DNA from: a virus
DNA length: 31,390 nucleotides
IMG/VR virus record: IMGVR_UViG_3300017991_000299
Coordinates: 1 to 31,390 of that record
Reading direction: 5' to 3' (one strand)
The notes under the pieces are model-generated. The model had not been told where the DNA came from, did not search any database, and worked only from the letters and a program-made list of their open reading frames with translations. A program made the position numbers and the translations under genes. This document shows positions 7,774-15,590 of the stretch, piece after piece. The stretch's first letter is position 1. Each line of letters opens with the position of its first letter.

Positions 7774-8282
7774 TGCTGCAAGTAGGGAAGAATTACATTT
7801 TTGTACGTATGGGCGAATCTGCCAGGACTAAGAGATTGCATGTGGATGAAACTCCATATATAGTTCTGGACGAAGAAACTAAAGATAAGATTCCGTTACA
7901 TACACCATTGGGTTTATATCACCATTCGCATGATAGTGATACAGTGGTATTCCGTAAGCCATCAGTTACAGTAAGCGGAGAAACCTGCCGTGTAGCGTAT
8001 TACGTGGTAGGGTTAATTGGATACTCGCAAGGTAATGTATGGGCAGTTTTTGATAATGCTCCTGATGCTGTACGTTTTGCCAAAGAGCGCAATAAAATAT
8101 TGGTGTACTATTTTGGAGATGGAACCCATTTTCAGGTACACCGCCATACCAGAATTTTAGCCAGAGCCGATAAGTTAGATTGCGGGGTATGGGCATGGAT
8201 GGTATTTGGAGTACAAAGGATAGGATATTCTGCAAAAGAAGATGTAAAATATGATATATTTCACACACTATGGGGCATCTAA
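7773..8282 (+). CDS. Hypothetical protein
   Basis: 169 residues, starting at ATG 7773 (overlapping the previous TAA) behind AAGGAGG (7759-7765). Mostly beta-rich with His-containing stretches (LGLYHHSHDSD near residue 46; HFQVHRHTR near 117), so metal binding is possible but unproven. No membrane segment. Last gene of the P2 group before a 99-base gap with a hairpin. Confidence 0.7.
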   Translation: MLQVGKNYIFVRMGESARTKRLHVDETPYIVLDEETKDKIPLHTPLGLYHHSHDSDTVVFRKPSVTVSGETCRVAYYVVGLIGYSQGNVWAVFDNAPDAVRFAKERNKILVYYFGDGTHFQVHRHTRILARADKLDCGVWAWMVFGVQRIGYSAKEDVKYDIFHTLWGI

Positions 8283-8315
8283 ATAGTTTACTATAAATAG
8301 GTTGCCCTATAATCA

Positions 8316-8361
8316 AGTACAGAGGCAAGCAATATAATTTATAGTATCTTGCCTCTGTACT
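8316..8361 (+). promoter_or_regulatory. 14-bp-stem hairpin upstream of actin-like gene
   Basis: AGTACAGAGGCAAG (8316-8329) pairs perfectly with 8348-8361 across an 18-base loop. An AT-rich stretch (ATTTATTTA) follows, then AGGAGG. The stem lies between the stop at 8282 and the start at 8382. It could be a weak terminator, a leader hairpin, or a DNA site for the neighbouring partition-type proteins. Confidence 0.7.
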
Positions 8362-8381
8362 ATTTATTTAAGGAGGTTTGT

Positions 8382-9380
8382 ATGAATATTATTGGGATAG
8401 ATAGAGGTTCAGGTTATGTAAAAGTTGTATCAGATGGCTTCATGTATGCTTTCCCCAGTGTGTTGGGGGAGTACTCCAAAGAAGCTACATTTTCGGATAG
8501 TGATAAGAGGATTTCTACAGTGGTGGTAGATGGTAAAGGTTACACTGTAGGTAGTGACGCCATACAGTATTGTAGAATGGCGAATGGCATTTCTCAAAAT
8601 GAGAATACCATAGGCAGTGCTGCAGAGAAGGCTATTATATTGTATGTAATAGGAAAGATGTACTTGGAGCATTTAGTATCAGATAGTGTTCTGATATCTA
8701 CTGGATTACCAGTGGATTGGTTCTGCGCAGAGAATGTACGACGTATGAGAGATAGTTTGTTGGGCACCCATACATTTATGGTGGAAGGTATAGAAATAAC
8801 CATGAATGTGATGGGTGTAGATGTTGGAGTACAGCCCATGGCGGCACTATCTGACTATTCAATCAAAGGTGGTAAGGTTGTTGTGGGTGAAGAAGTGAGG
8901 CAAGGAGTTGTAGTCATTGATCCAGGATGGAATACTATAGATGTAGTCACTATCAAGGATGGTATCCCAATCAAATCGAAATCCAAGTCTCATATAGGTA
9001 TGGGTTGTAAGCAATTGATGATAGATTTACAATCCAGGGTTGCTGGCAGTACAGGCATCACTTATAAATTGCACGAGCTTGATGCTGCAGCCAGGGGGGA
9101 TAAAAGATTATATCACAATGGGATACACTTGGATGTTGCAGATATGTATGAGGATAGTAGAGCCATTTGGGCAAATCAAGTGGTTGCATGGTTAAGTGAG
9201 ATTTGGGACCAGAATGAGATAGGGTCATACATGCTGACATTACTATGCGGTGGTGGGGCGATGCATTGCGTTTCGGAAGTAGAAGAATCGTTTAATGCCC
9301 ATACATCGGGGAGATTTGCTATCGCTTCTGGGTATTACAAAACCAGCACTATGAGGAAAGGTGGTGATAATCATGGCTAA
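8382..9380 (+). CDS. Actin-like ATPase (ParM/Alp family)
   Basis: 332 residues from ATG 8382 behind AAGGAGG; an in-frame TTG at 8349 lies inside the hairpin and is rejected. The actin-fold signature is clear: phosphate-1 loop IIGIDRGSGYVKV (residues 3-15), STGLP near 106, phosphate-2 loop VVVIDPGWNT (D180) and adenosine motif LLCGGGA (290-293 region). The C-terminal FAIASGYYK resembles the ParM C-terminus (A.A.GY.K). Such proteins polymerise on ATP to segregate plasmids or phage DNA, or to position phage replication. Best match is the ParM/StbA/Alp group rather than chaperones of the Hsp70 type, because it is far too short for those. Confidence 0.85.
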   Translation: MNIIGIDRGSGYVKVVSDGFMYAFPSVLGEYSKEATFSDSDKRISTVVVDGKGYTVGSDAIQYCRMANGISQNENTIGSAAEKAIILYVIGKMYLEHLVSDSVLISTGLPVDWFCAENVRRMRDSLLGTHTFMVEGIEITMNVMGVDVGVQPMAALSDYSIKGGKVVVGEEVRQGVVVIDPGWNTIDVVTIKDGIPIKSKSKSHIGMGCKQLMIDLQSRVAGSTGITYKLHELDAAARGDKRLYHNGIHLDVADMYEDSRAIWANQVVAWLSEIWDQNEIGSYMLTLLCGGGAMHCVSEVEESFNAHTSGRFAIASGYYKTSTMRKGGDNHG

Positions 9381-9738
9381 AGATATAGAAGAAGTATTAG
9401 ATGAAGCTCTAGTGAGGTACAATGATGCTGATGATGTACATACCGATGATGTTGATGAGGAAATTTCTTATAAGGATGTAACTCATCCGTATCAAGCATA
9501 TAGGTACATTCATGCCCAAGCACTTCTTCGACCTGGGAAGCATGACGACATCATAGCGTTCTGGAGAGCTATACCTCATGGTATGAAGGGCAAAGCACTT
9601 ATAGCCATTGTGAGGGATTGGCTGAGCGGCAAAGGTTCGTCTATACCAAATATTCAGGAAGAGGTTCCGGATGATGTAGATACAGGATTTGATCTTATGG
9701 GCATGCTGAGTGACGTAGAAAAATCATTATTGAATTAA
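9373..9738 (+). CDS. Small acidic protein next to actin-like ATPase
   Basis: 121 residues from ATG 9373, overlapping the actin-like gene by 8 bases, with AAAGGTGGTGAT as SD; a GTG at 9361 is part of that SD. Very acidic N-terminus (residues 4-35) followed by a helical segment. Its position matches that of the adaptor (ParR-type) gene in actin-based partition operons, but the sequence shows no ribbon-helix-helix signature that I can identify, so the partner role is only inferred. Confidence 0.65.
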   Translation: MAKDIEEVLDEALVRYNDADDVHTDDVDEEISYKDVTHPYQAYRYIHAQALLRPGKHDDIIAFWRAIPHGMKGKALIAIVRDWLSGKGSSIPNIQEEVPDDVDTGFDLMGMLSDVEKSLLN

Positions 9739-9752
9739 ACGGAGAAAATAAT

Positions 9753-10415
9753 ATGGGGCAATCTGGGAAAGATATTATTGTAAGAGTGTATGAGGAATTA
9801 AACCAGTTGGTGTACTTTCTGGCGCATAAATATAAGAATGACCAAGTGGTGGAGTTACATTTTGACGATATAGTGGGGCACTTAAACCTCAAAATGGTTG
9901 AAGTGGTAGGGAGGTATTCAGGAGAAAAGTGTTACGAAGATATAGTTAAATTAGTTAAAATGTCTTTGTACAATGAGGTTAAAACTCTTATGTCTAGATG
10001 CTATGGTACTCATCGTAGTGAAGGTATAGGGGATGTACATTTTGTTATGGGGTACATGAGTGAGGCGACTAGTGAGAAGAATAAGGATGAGGTTTATGCA
10101 GAAACTATATTAGATAGACAAGTAGAAGTGGAGAATGAAGCTATACTATCGGATACAATAACTAGATTTCGTGATAGTTTATCTGGGGTGGATGGTCAAG
10201 TATTCGATGTGTTGTACAATAGCATAACTGCCCCAACCGATTCATTCATTAAGGCTATTGATATAATAGCTTCTAGGAGGAAACGTAATGGGAATTCTCA
10301 CTATCAAATACCTAGAGAATTAGTAATTAGCAGAGTTCTTGGGTATGAGCCACGTGAGGTGAGAAGTAGTATAAACAGAATTAAAAGAAGTTTGATTATG
10401 GAATTAGGAGGTTAA
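9753..10415 (+). CDS. Sigma-70-like RNA polymerase factor
   Basis: 220 residues, ATG 9753 with a GGAG SD. Residues ~8-85 (VYEELNQLVYFLAHKYK, then FDDIVGHLNLKMVEVVGRYS and a helix ending NEVKTLMSRCY) follow the pattern of sigma region 2: an aromatic-rich first helix, a DDI..L.L motif, and an R-rich end. The C-terminal ~35 residues (YEPREVRSSINRIKRSLI) resemble the helix-turn-helix of region 4. It probably redirects host RNA polymerase to phage promoters. It is divergent; a remote homologue acting otherwise cannot be excluded. A second sigma-like gene lies at 28980. Confidence 0.6.
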   Translation: MGQSGKDIIVRVYEELNQLVYFLAHKYKNDQVVELHFDDIVGHLNLKMVEVVGRYSGEKCYEDIVKLVKMSLYNEVKTLMSRCYGTHRSEGIGDVHFVMGYMSEATSEKNKDEVYAETILDRQVEVENEAILSDTITRFRDSLSGVDGQVFDVLYNSITAPTDSFIKAIDIIASRRKRNGNSHYQIPRELVISRVLGYEPREVRSSINRIKRSLIMELGG

Positions 10416-10416
10416 T

Positions 10417-11784
10417 ATGGAAAAGAGTAATGTGATTAAGGTATGTAAATTGATGGGTATGGATCCCATACCGCGTAGAGGCAGTACAAAAACACTATTG
10501 AATGGGTTGCTGGTATACACTCAAGAATACCCAGAAGGTCGTCCTAAGTTAGAGGATTTGGATGATGCTACTGTAGATTTGGTATTGGATGTACTTGAAA
10601 TGATCGATGAAGGTACATATGATAATAGGGAGTTAGGTAATGGTATTACATTAGCCACGCTTCTGTACCCAGCAATGTATGAAGTGGTTGAGTGGGGTAA
10701 AGATGGAGAAGAAGTAGTTTCTGTAGGTGATGAAATATTAGAGAGTATGGGTGTCACTGAAAATACCCCAAAATCAAGCAAGCATCCCATTACGGAAGAT
10801 GATGTAGATTTTGAGAATGACTGCTTCGGGCTATTTTCTCCGTTGGATCCTCAATGTAGAGATTGCGTAGATACTGATGAGTGTAAGGAGGAATTCCTCA
10901 ATAACAAGCCTGATTGCTACGGATCGTTTGATGGCGATTCTGTATGTATAGGAGAAAAGGGGAATAAACCTTGTTTGTATAGAGCTTTATGTATGGTTGA
11001 AAATAAGGAAGATGAGGTAGTTGAGGAAGATGAGGTAGTTGAGGTAGTTGAGGAAGATGAGGTAGTTGAGGAAGATGAGGTAGTTGAGGTAGTTGAGGAA
11101 GATGAGGTAGATGAGGTAGTTGAGGAAGATGAGGTAGTTGAGGAAGATGAGGTAGTTGAGGAAGATGAGGTAGTTGAGGAAGTTGCGCAGAAGGAACTGA
11201 TGAAATTGAGGGCGCAACTAGGCATCAGTAAATGGAATATGTTACTGAGGAGCTTACTGCACTTCGATGAGGGAGATGAGGGGAAAACAAAGTATAGAAA
11301 ATATATTGCCAGCATACCCGAAGGCGAGGATACGATAGCTCTGGTGGCTATCACTAACAAGGGGATATACACTTTATTGCCAGATGGGGTAAAAGATATT
11401 TGGTTCCCTTCTAGTTCTGTGGGATTTAATGTTGTTGCTGGGCAGTTGATGTCTAAGGTAGTTTCAAATGAGTCCATGGTCCAAGAAGATATTCCAGCAT
11501 TACCTAGTAAAGATATGACTAAAAGGGAGATGGAGGACTATATGCTCTCCCCTGATTATAAGAGTAATAAAGCACAAGCGGATGATATGGAAACTTCTGA
11601 GATTGTAGATTTACTATCATCCGAGTATGGTGTTGAGATTGATGCTGACGATGATCGTATACGTCGTATGAGAGCTCTTATGGCATGGAGAAAAGAGCTG
11701 GGTATTAGTAAGTGGAAACCAGAGTTCAGTAGTAAATCGCAGAGAGATGCTTTTGCTAAGGAGCATGGGCATAATAGTTTTTAG
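10417..11784 (+). CDS. Multidomain protein with Cys motifs and acidic repeats
   Basis: 455 residues, ATG 10417 directly behind AGGAGG. Four parts are visible: an N-terminal helical region (1-95); a Cys-rich region (136-192) with two related copies of a CFG/CYG..F...C motif; an acidic low-complexity linker (about 198-256) built from EEDEVV/VVEEDEV units; and a C-terminal region containing LGISKW twice (near residues 268 and 430). The Cys motif resembles short zinc-binding modules found in phage proteins of unknown role. The acidic linker may mimic nucleic acid or bind basic proteins. Followed by a 36-bp palindrome. Function unknown. Confidence 0.75.
   Translation: MEKSNVIKVCKLMGMDPIPRRGSTKTLLNGLLVYTQEYPEGRPKLEDLDDATVDLVLDVLEMIDEGTYDNRELGNGITLATLLYPAMYEVVEWGKDGEEVVSVGDEILESMGVTENTPKSSKHPITEDDVDFENDCFGLFSPLDPQCRDCVDTDECKEEFLNNKPDCYGSFDGDSVCIGEKGNKPCLYRALCMVENKEDEVVEEDEVVEVVEEDEVVEEDEVVEVVEEDEVDEVVEEDEVVEEDEVVEEDEVVEEVAQKELMKLRAQLGISKWNMLLRSLLHFDEGDEGKTKYRKYIASIPEGEDTIALVAITNKGIYTLLPDGVKDIWFPSSSVGFNVVAGQLMSKVVSNESMVQEDIPALPSKDMTKREMEDYMLSPDYKSNKAQADDMETSEIVDLLSSEYGVEIDADDDRIRRMRALMAWRKELGISKWKPEFSSKSQRDAFAKEHGHNSF
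11008..11184 (+). repeat. In-frame tandem repeat encoding acidic linker
   Basis: Units GAAGATGAGGTAGTT and GAGGTAGTT alternate about a dozen times in 9- and 18-base steps, encoding EEDEVVEVV-type runs. One unit has GTAGAT instead of GTAGTT. Such DNA repeats often vary in copy number by slippage; all units keep the frame. Confidence 0.9.
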
Positions 11785-11794
11785 ATGTTAATAT

Positions 11795-11830
11795 TTATGG
11801 CAGTACGTAATATATTACGTACTGCCATAA
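11795..11830 (+). promoter_or_regulatory. 36-bp perfect palindrome abutting the SD
   Basis: TTATGGCAGTACGTAATA (11795-11812) is followed at once by its exact reverse complement (11813-11830), and GGAGG begins at 11831. It lies in the 55-base gap at the head of the hypermodification operon. It could be a leader hairpin, RNase III site, or dimeric operator; no T-run follows. Confidence 0.85.
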
Positions 11831-11839
11831 GGAGGTATG

Positions 11840-13270
11840 ATGAGTAAACGTACAAAGAGGATCAAGAAAGTAAAGACTGCCAGAGGTGGAAATATAGAAT
11901 ACTTGGATGAGGTTGGTGAGGATCAATATGGTACATACCAAAGAGCACTATTAAGTATGACGCGTGGCGGCAAAGGTAAACCATACAATGTATATATGGA
12001 GCCTTCCCCACATTTGGTGTTAGATACATCCCCCTCCCCAAGAGGTTGGTATAAAGGAAAGAACGAGTCTGATAGAGTGCGCCCACGACCTTGTTACACA
12101 GAAGCATTATTGACCACACCATATGGAGGATTTTGCTCACTTAATTGTGCCCATTGCTATGTGAATGGTGGGACACGGGGATACAGGGCAACAGGTTTGC
12201 CTGCAGCGCATGTAGTGTATCCGGATAAATTGCGGGCACAAATTGCTAAAATAAACGTATCCGGAGCGGGGTACATTACCTCTTTCAGCGAACCTTTCCA
12301 TCAACTAGAACCAAAATACCATGTTACTCGTAGACTGGCACAAGTATTCATTGATGAAGGATTACCTATATTTTACTTGAGTAGAAGCATCCCACCTGAT
12401 TGGGCTATAGATACACTCCAGGAAAATGCATACAGTTATATGCAATGGAGCATTAACACAGGCAATCCTGATCATTATAGAAAAATGAGTCCAGGATCTT
12501 ATGATCTTGATGACGTGTATGAGCGCATACAAGATTTCTCTGAGCAAGGGATATTTGTGAGCATACAAGTGAATCCCATTGTAGCAGGTATAACTAAGTT
12601 AGCAGATATAATGCTTCTTCTAGATAATTTGAAGCAAGCAGGTGCGCACCACTGTATATTCAAATTTGTAGAGCAAGTGGCTAACAATAGAAAATCCTTA
12701 ATGGCGAGAATGGGTAAAAGAGGATTACCAGATGTAGATAAGTTTGATAAGGTATTTAGTCAAGTTATTGGCGGGGTATATACTGTAGCCCAAGATGTTA
12801 GAGTAGAATGGCTTAAAGCTATTTTAGAGCATACTCGTAAATTGGGACTTACTATGAGCACGTGCTATGAGTATTACAATGATGGGCATGCAGGTTCTAA
12901 TTTGGCGCCATGGTTTACCACTTCTGATCAGTGCCATGGGAGAGGTGTACCAGTTTACTACAGACCATCACCAGGAGCACCATTCCAACCAGTTCCAGGA
13001 TGCTATAGGAAAGGTTGTCTATACTGTAGTGATTATGGTACTAGAGCTTGTGGTAACGATAAATTGCTCCATGCTGATGCTATGGAATATAAAGATTTAC
13101 GTGAGACTGTTATACGGGAAGTGGATGATGAATTATGGGCACATGTAGATAGTTGCTTAATGCCCGAGGACGCCAAACAATCTACCAGAAACATTATATT
13201 TTACAGCAATCCTAAAATGCTGACTGATGCAGAAATGTGGGGTTGGGGGGAGGTAGATGAGATATGTTGA
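11840..13270 (+). CDS. Radical-SAM enzyme of DNA hypermodification operon
   Basis: 476 residues from ATG 11840 (spacing 4 from GGAGG); ATG 11837 is possible but only one base from the SD. The radical-SAM cluster motif CSLNCAHC (C99, C103, C106) has the canonical CX3CX2C spacing and is followed by YVNGG. Near the C-terminus, four cysteines (about 388, 393, 396, 404) could hold an auxiliary Fe-S cluster or zinc. The region around the motif recalls spore-photoproduct-lyase-like members. In phages with hypermodified thymidine (M6-type pathway), a radical-SAM enzyme isomerises the amino acid attached to the base. The next gene, a hydroxymethyl-dU kinase-like protein overlapping by 7 bases, supports that role here. 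Confidence 0.8.
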   Translation: MSKRTKRIKKVKTARGGNIEYLDEVGEDQYGTYQRALLSMTRGGKGKPYNVYMEPSPHLVLDTSPSPRGWYKGKNESDRVRPRPCYTEALLTTPYGGFCSLNCAHCYVNGGTRGYRATGLPAAHVVYPDKLRAQIAKINVSGAGYITSFSEPFHQLEPKYHVTRRLAQVFIDEGLPIFYLSRSIPPDWAIDTLQENAYSYMQWSINTGNPDHYRKMSPGSYDLDDVYERIQDFSEQGIFVSIQVNPIVAGITKLADIMLLLDNLKQAGAHHCIFKFVEQVANNRKSLMARMGKRGLPDVDKFDKVFSQVIGGVYTVAQDVRVEWLKAILEHTRKLGLTMSTCYEYYNDGHAGSNLAPWFTTSDQCHGRGVPVYYRPSPGAPFQPVPGCYRKGCLYCSDYGTRACGNDKLLHADAMEYKDLRETVIREVDDELWAHVDSCLMPEDAKQSTRNIIFYSNPKMLTDAEMWGWGEVDEIC

Positions 13271-13938
13271 TACTTTTGTATGGACCATTCGCTTGCGGTA
13301 AAACGTATTTTACTGATAATTCATTATTGCCGCATTTGAAAAATACCAATCTACCTGTCACAGTAGTCAACGCAGATCACACCAGAGAGAAGTATTGGGA
13401 GAATGGGGAGTTGGTAGAAGTACGAGAAAAGCGTTGGAATAGTAAGATAGAAAACAAAACTGCTATGTGGCATAGATGTATGGATGATACCAGTAGATAT
13501 TATGTCGTAGAATCCGGACGCCCTGATGGTGAGATACACTGCGCACCATATTTCAAGAAGATAGGGGGAGGATTATACGTAGTGTACCTATCCTGTTTCT
13601 GGAGAAGTATGAAGGATTGGTTAGTGCAGCGGTGCGAGGATAGAGGGAAGGAGTTCAATAAAGAGTATTGGAATAGGGATACTCTCACCGACCATGATAT
13701 AGTTAGATTCCAACGGCAAATAACTAATAACCTCATACCCAATAATGTACCCCATCGTATATTTATGCTGGGTAAAGATAGGGAAGGCTATGATGCCGTG
13801 GAGCAGTTTCTATTCTATCTATTTAATGTACCGCCATATGTGTGGTATAATAGTGTATGGAAACATAGTAATACTACACAATTAGATAAATTGAGTGATG
13901 AGGTATTGCCTAACATTAGAAGGAGGAGGAGTACATGA
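13264..13938 (+). CDS. 5-hydroxymethyl-dU DNA kinase-like P-loop protein
   Basis: 224 residues, ATG 13264 behind GGGGAGG, overlapping the radical-SAM gene. Walker A is GPFACGKT (residues 7-14). An Asp (VNADHTREKYW, about 38) and an Arg-rich lid (WLVQRCEDRGK, about 118-128) fit a small nucleotide/DNA kinase fold. In hypermodified phages a kinase of this kind phosphorylates 5-hydroxymethyl-dU in DNA to create the leaving group for amino-acid attachment. Assignment rests on the P-loop plus its position immediately before the transferase gene (ATGA overlap). From sequence alone it could be another P-loop kinase such as a polynucleotide kinase. Confidence 0.75.
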   Translation: MLILLYGPFACGKTYFTDNSLLPHLKNTNLPVTVVNADHTREKYWENGELVEVREKRWNSKIENKTAMWHRCMDDTSRYYVVESGRPDGEIHCAPYFKKIGGGLYVVYLSCFWRSMKDWLVQRCEDRGKEFNKEYWNRDTLTDHDIVRFQRQITNNLIPNNVPHRIFMLGKDREGYDAVEQFLFYLFNVPPYVWYNSVWKHSNTTQLDKLSDEVLPNIRRRRST

Positions 13939-14819
13939 ATTTATATAATTTTGATGGGGCTATAGATAGTGATTATACGTGGCAAGACTTTGGCAGGGAT
14001 CTAATCGTTTCTGAGGATTTGGATCCGATATACGTCATGCTATGGGAATCTTCTGTAGATCATCGTACTATGTGTAAGTGGTTATTGAGCTACTGGTGTT
14101 ATTATCACGCTGGAGTAAGTTCCATGGCGGCTGAGAAGAGTGATGCTGATTTTTACAACTTCTTACGATCCGGACTAGGGGGGGATAATAAGTTCCCGAG
14201 AGGGATGGAACGTCGTCATTTCTGGGGTGGCATGGCTGCCAAAGCCATAGATGATATAGAAAGCAGAGGTTCTCCCCAAGCAGTAGTGGATTGGATAGCC
14301 AGTGGTAAGACGTTCAATGAGGTTTATAAACGCGTTAATTCTATACACGGTTTTGGACCTTGGATAGGTTGGAAGGTATCTGATATGGTAGAGACGTGTC
14401 TAGCTGAGCCTGTGGATTTTGAGGATGCACCTCCAGGCACTATACTTGGTATATATGCCGATCCCGTGAAAGGTGCGGCATTGATAAGGTATGGGGATTG
14501 GCGTTCCGATATAACTAAGGAAGAAGTTGGGGACATCGTAGATGCCATATGTAGTGAATTCAAGGATTTGTCTGCACCTCCGAGATATAATCGGAGGGTT
14601 AATATACAAGAAGCAGAAACTGTATTGTGTAAATTCAAGGCTCACCATAAAGGGTTTTACCCCATGGGCAATGATACATATCATGTAAGAGAGGCACTCA
14701 GTGGTTGGGGGGATCTGGCGCAACAAATGCTTCTGACGTGCCCCAATGTAAAACCAGGACATAAAGGTTATGATAGTATGGAGTACTCCGATAGTCCAGC
14801 ATCGTGCGCATTCAAATAG
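13935..14819 (+). CDS. Amino-acid:DNA transferase-like protein (alpha-glutamyl/putrescinyl thymine pyrophosphorylase family)
   Basis: 294 residues, ATG 13935 behind AGGAGGAGG, overlapping the kinase by ATGA. The sequence follows the family that replaces the pyrophosphate on 5-(PP-O-methyl)-dU with an amine: WLLSYWCYYHAGVSS (about 54-68), ERRHFWGG (about 95), and HGFGPWIGWKVSDMVE (about 138-153), the last resembling the helix-hairpin-helix of DNA glycosylases, to which the family has been related. C-terminal CKFKAHHKGFYPMGND is also typical in style. It would attach an amino acid to activated hydroxymethyl-dU in DNA; which amino acid cannot be read from sequence. Its last 50 bases overlap the PLP gene. 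Confidence 0.8.
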   Translation: MNLYNFDGAIDSDYTWQDFGRDLIVSEDLDPIYVMLWESSVDHRTMCKWLLSYWCYYHAGVSSMAAEKSDADFYNFLRSGLGGDNKFPRGMERRHFWGGMAAKAIDDIESRGSPQAVVDWIASGKTFNEVYKRVNSIHGFGPWIGWKVSDMVETCLAEPVDFEDAPPGTILGIYADPVKGAALIRYGDWRSDITKEEVGDIVDAICSEFKDLSAPPRYNRRVNIQEAETVLCKFKAHHKGFYPMGNDTYHVREALSGWGDLAQQMLLTCPNVKPGHKGYDSMEYSDSPASCAFK

Positions 14820-15588
14820 TAGTATCATAGGCGTGAAGAGGGATGACTTAGCAGGCATCCCTCCCATGCCTCCATTCTCAAAATGTAGAGGTATGGTTCT
14901 TGCAGCTGAGGGCGCGGTATCTAAAGGAGCTAAGTCGCTTGGCACTGTAATTACGTATGCTTCTTATAGAGGTACAGCATTAGCAGCATGGTGCTTGGAT
15001 AATAATATACCTTGTTTTATATTTTATGGTAAGTACAAACATGAAGATATATCGCCAGTGACGCTGGATTCAGTATTAGAGTTGGGAGTTGACGTCATAC
15101 CAGTTCCTGCTGGGAGATACGGGGTAATGGTAGGGCGTGCTAAGAAATTGATGCCAAGAGGTGGGATAGTATTATCTCATGGTAATACTGATAGGTTTAT
15201 GGTAGAATCTCAGTATATAGAGGCATCTTTAACCATAGCTTCGTACCCAAAATATCGTACAGGTAGTTGGGTATTCCCAACTGCCACAGGGTTATCAGCT
15301 GCTGGAGCAATAAAAGCTATTGTAGATCTGGGGTTGGATATTCAGCCTATATTATACTTGGTGGGAGATTCTAAGGTCGATAAAGTACTTAATTTGATAG
15401 TAAAGCATTCAGGTATAGATAAGATGCGCTTAAAATACATTAGGCACAGTCAAAATTTAGATGAGCCAATGTTGTGCGATGTACCATTCCCATGCAATAT
15501 ATACTATGATACCAAAGCATGGGAATATGTTTGCGATTCATATAATGAATTACATAAGCCTGTACTATTTTGGAATGCTGGAGCATAA
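14770..15588 (+). CDS. Fold-type-II PLP enzyme, hypermodification operon
   Basis: 272 residues, ATG 14770 with AAAGG upstream, inside the 3' end of the transferase gene. VKRDDL then PPFSKCRG (K38 the likely Schiff-base lysine) match the N-terminal pattern of tryptophan-synthase-beta/ACC-deaminase/D-cysteine-desulfhydrase-like enzymes, where the loop reads NK.RK. A Gly/Thr/Ser-rich phosphate-binding stretch (WVFPTATGLSAAGAIKA, about 176-192) and a conserved end (VPFPCNIYYDTKAWEY...KPVLFWNAG) follow. PLP enzymes of such operons decarboxylate or otherwise trim the base-linked amino acid. It is paralogous to the enzyme at 25836 across its length, including the C-terminal block, which speaks for a specialised phage family. 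Confidence 0.8.
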   Translation: MIVWSTPIVQHRAHSNSSIIGVKRDDLAGIPPMPPFSKCRGMVLAAEGAVSKGAKSLGTVITYASYRGTALAAWCLDNNIPCFIFYGKYKHEDISPVTLDSVLELGVDVIPVPAGRYGVMVGRAKKLMPRGGIVLSHGNTDRFMVESQYIEASLTIASYPKYRTGSWVFPTATGLSAAGAIKAIVDLGLDIQPILYLVGDSKVDKVLNLIVKHSGIDKMRLKYIRHSQNLDEPMLCDVPFPCNIYYDTKAWEYVCDSYNELHKPVLFWNAGA

Positions 15589-15590
15589 AT

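Noticed and set aside
11008-11184. Possible CRISPR-like or regulatory repeat array
   Set aside because: Units are 9 and 18 bases, contiguous and in frame with EEDEVV codons; there are no spacers.
10917-11477. Minus-strand frame with Ser/Thr-rich repeats
   Set aside because: It is the antisense of the acidic tandem repeat in the plus-strand gene at 10417-11784; no SD and no supporting gene order.
13846-13851. TATAAT with an upstream TG (extended -10) inside the kinase gene
   Set aside because: No -35 at the right distance and it lies within coding sequence; similar chance TATAAT occurs at 25847 and 25877.
14577-14597. CCTCCGA / TCGGAGG inverted repeat in the transferase gene
   Set aside because: Only 7 bp, within coding sequence, no terminator tail or start signal nearby.
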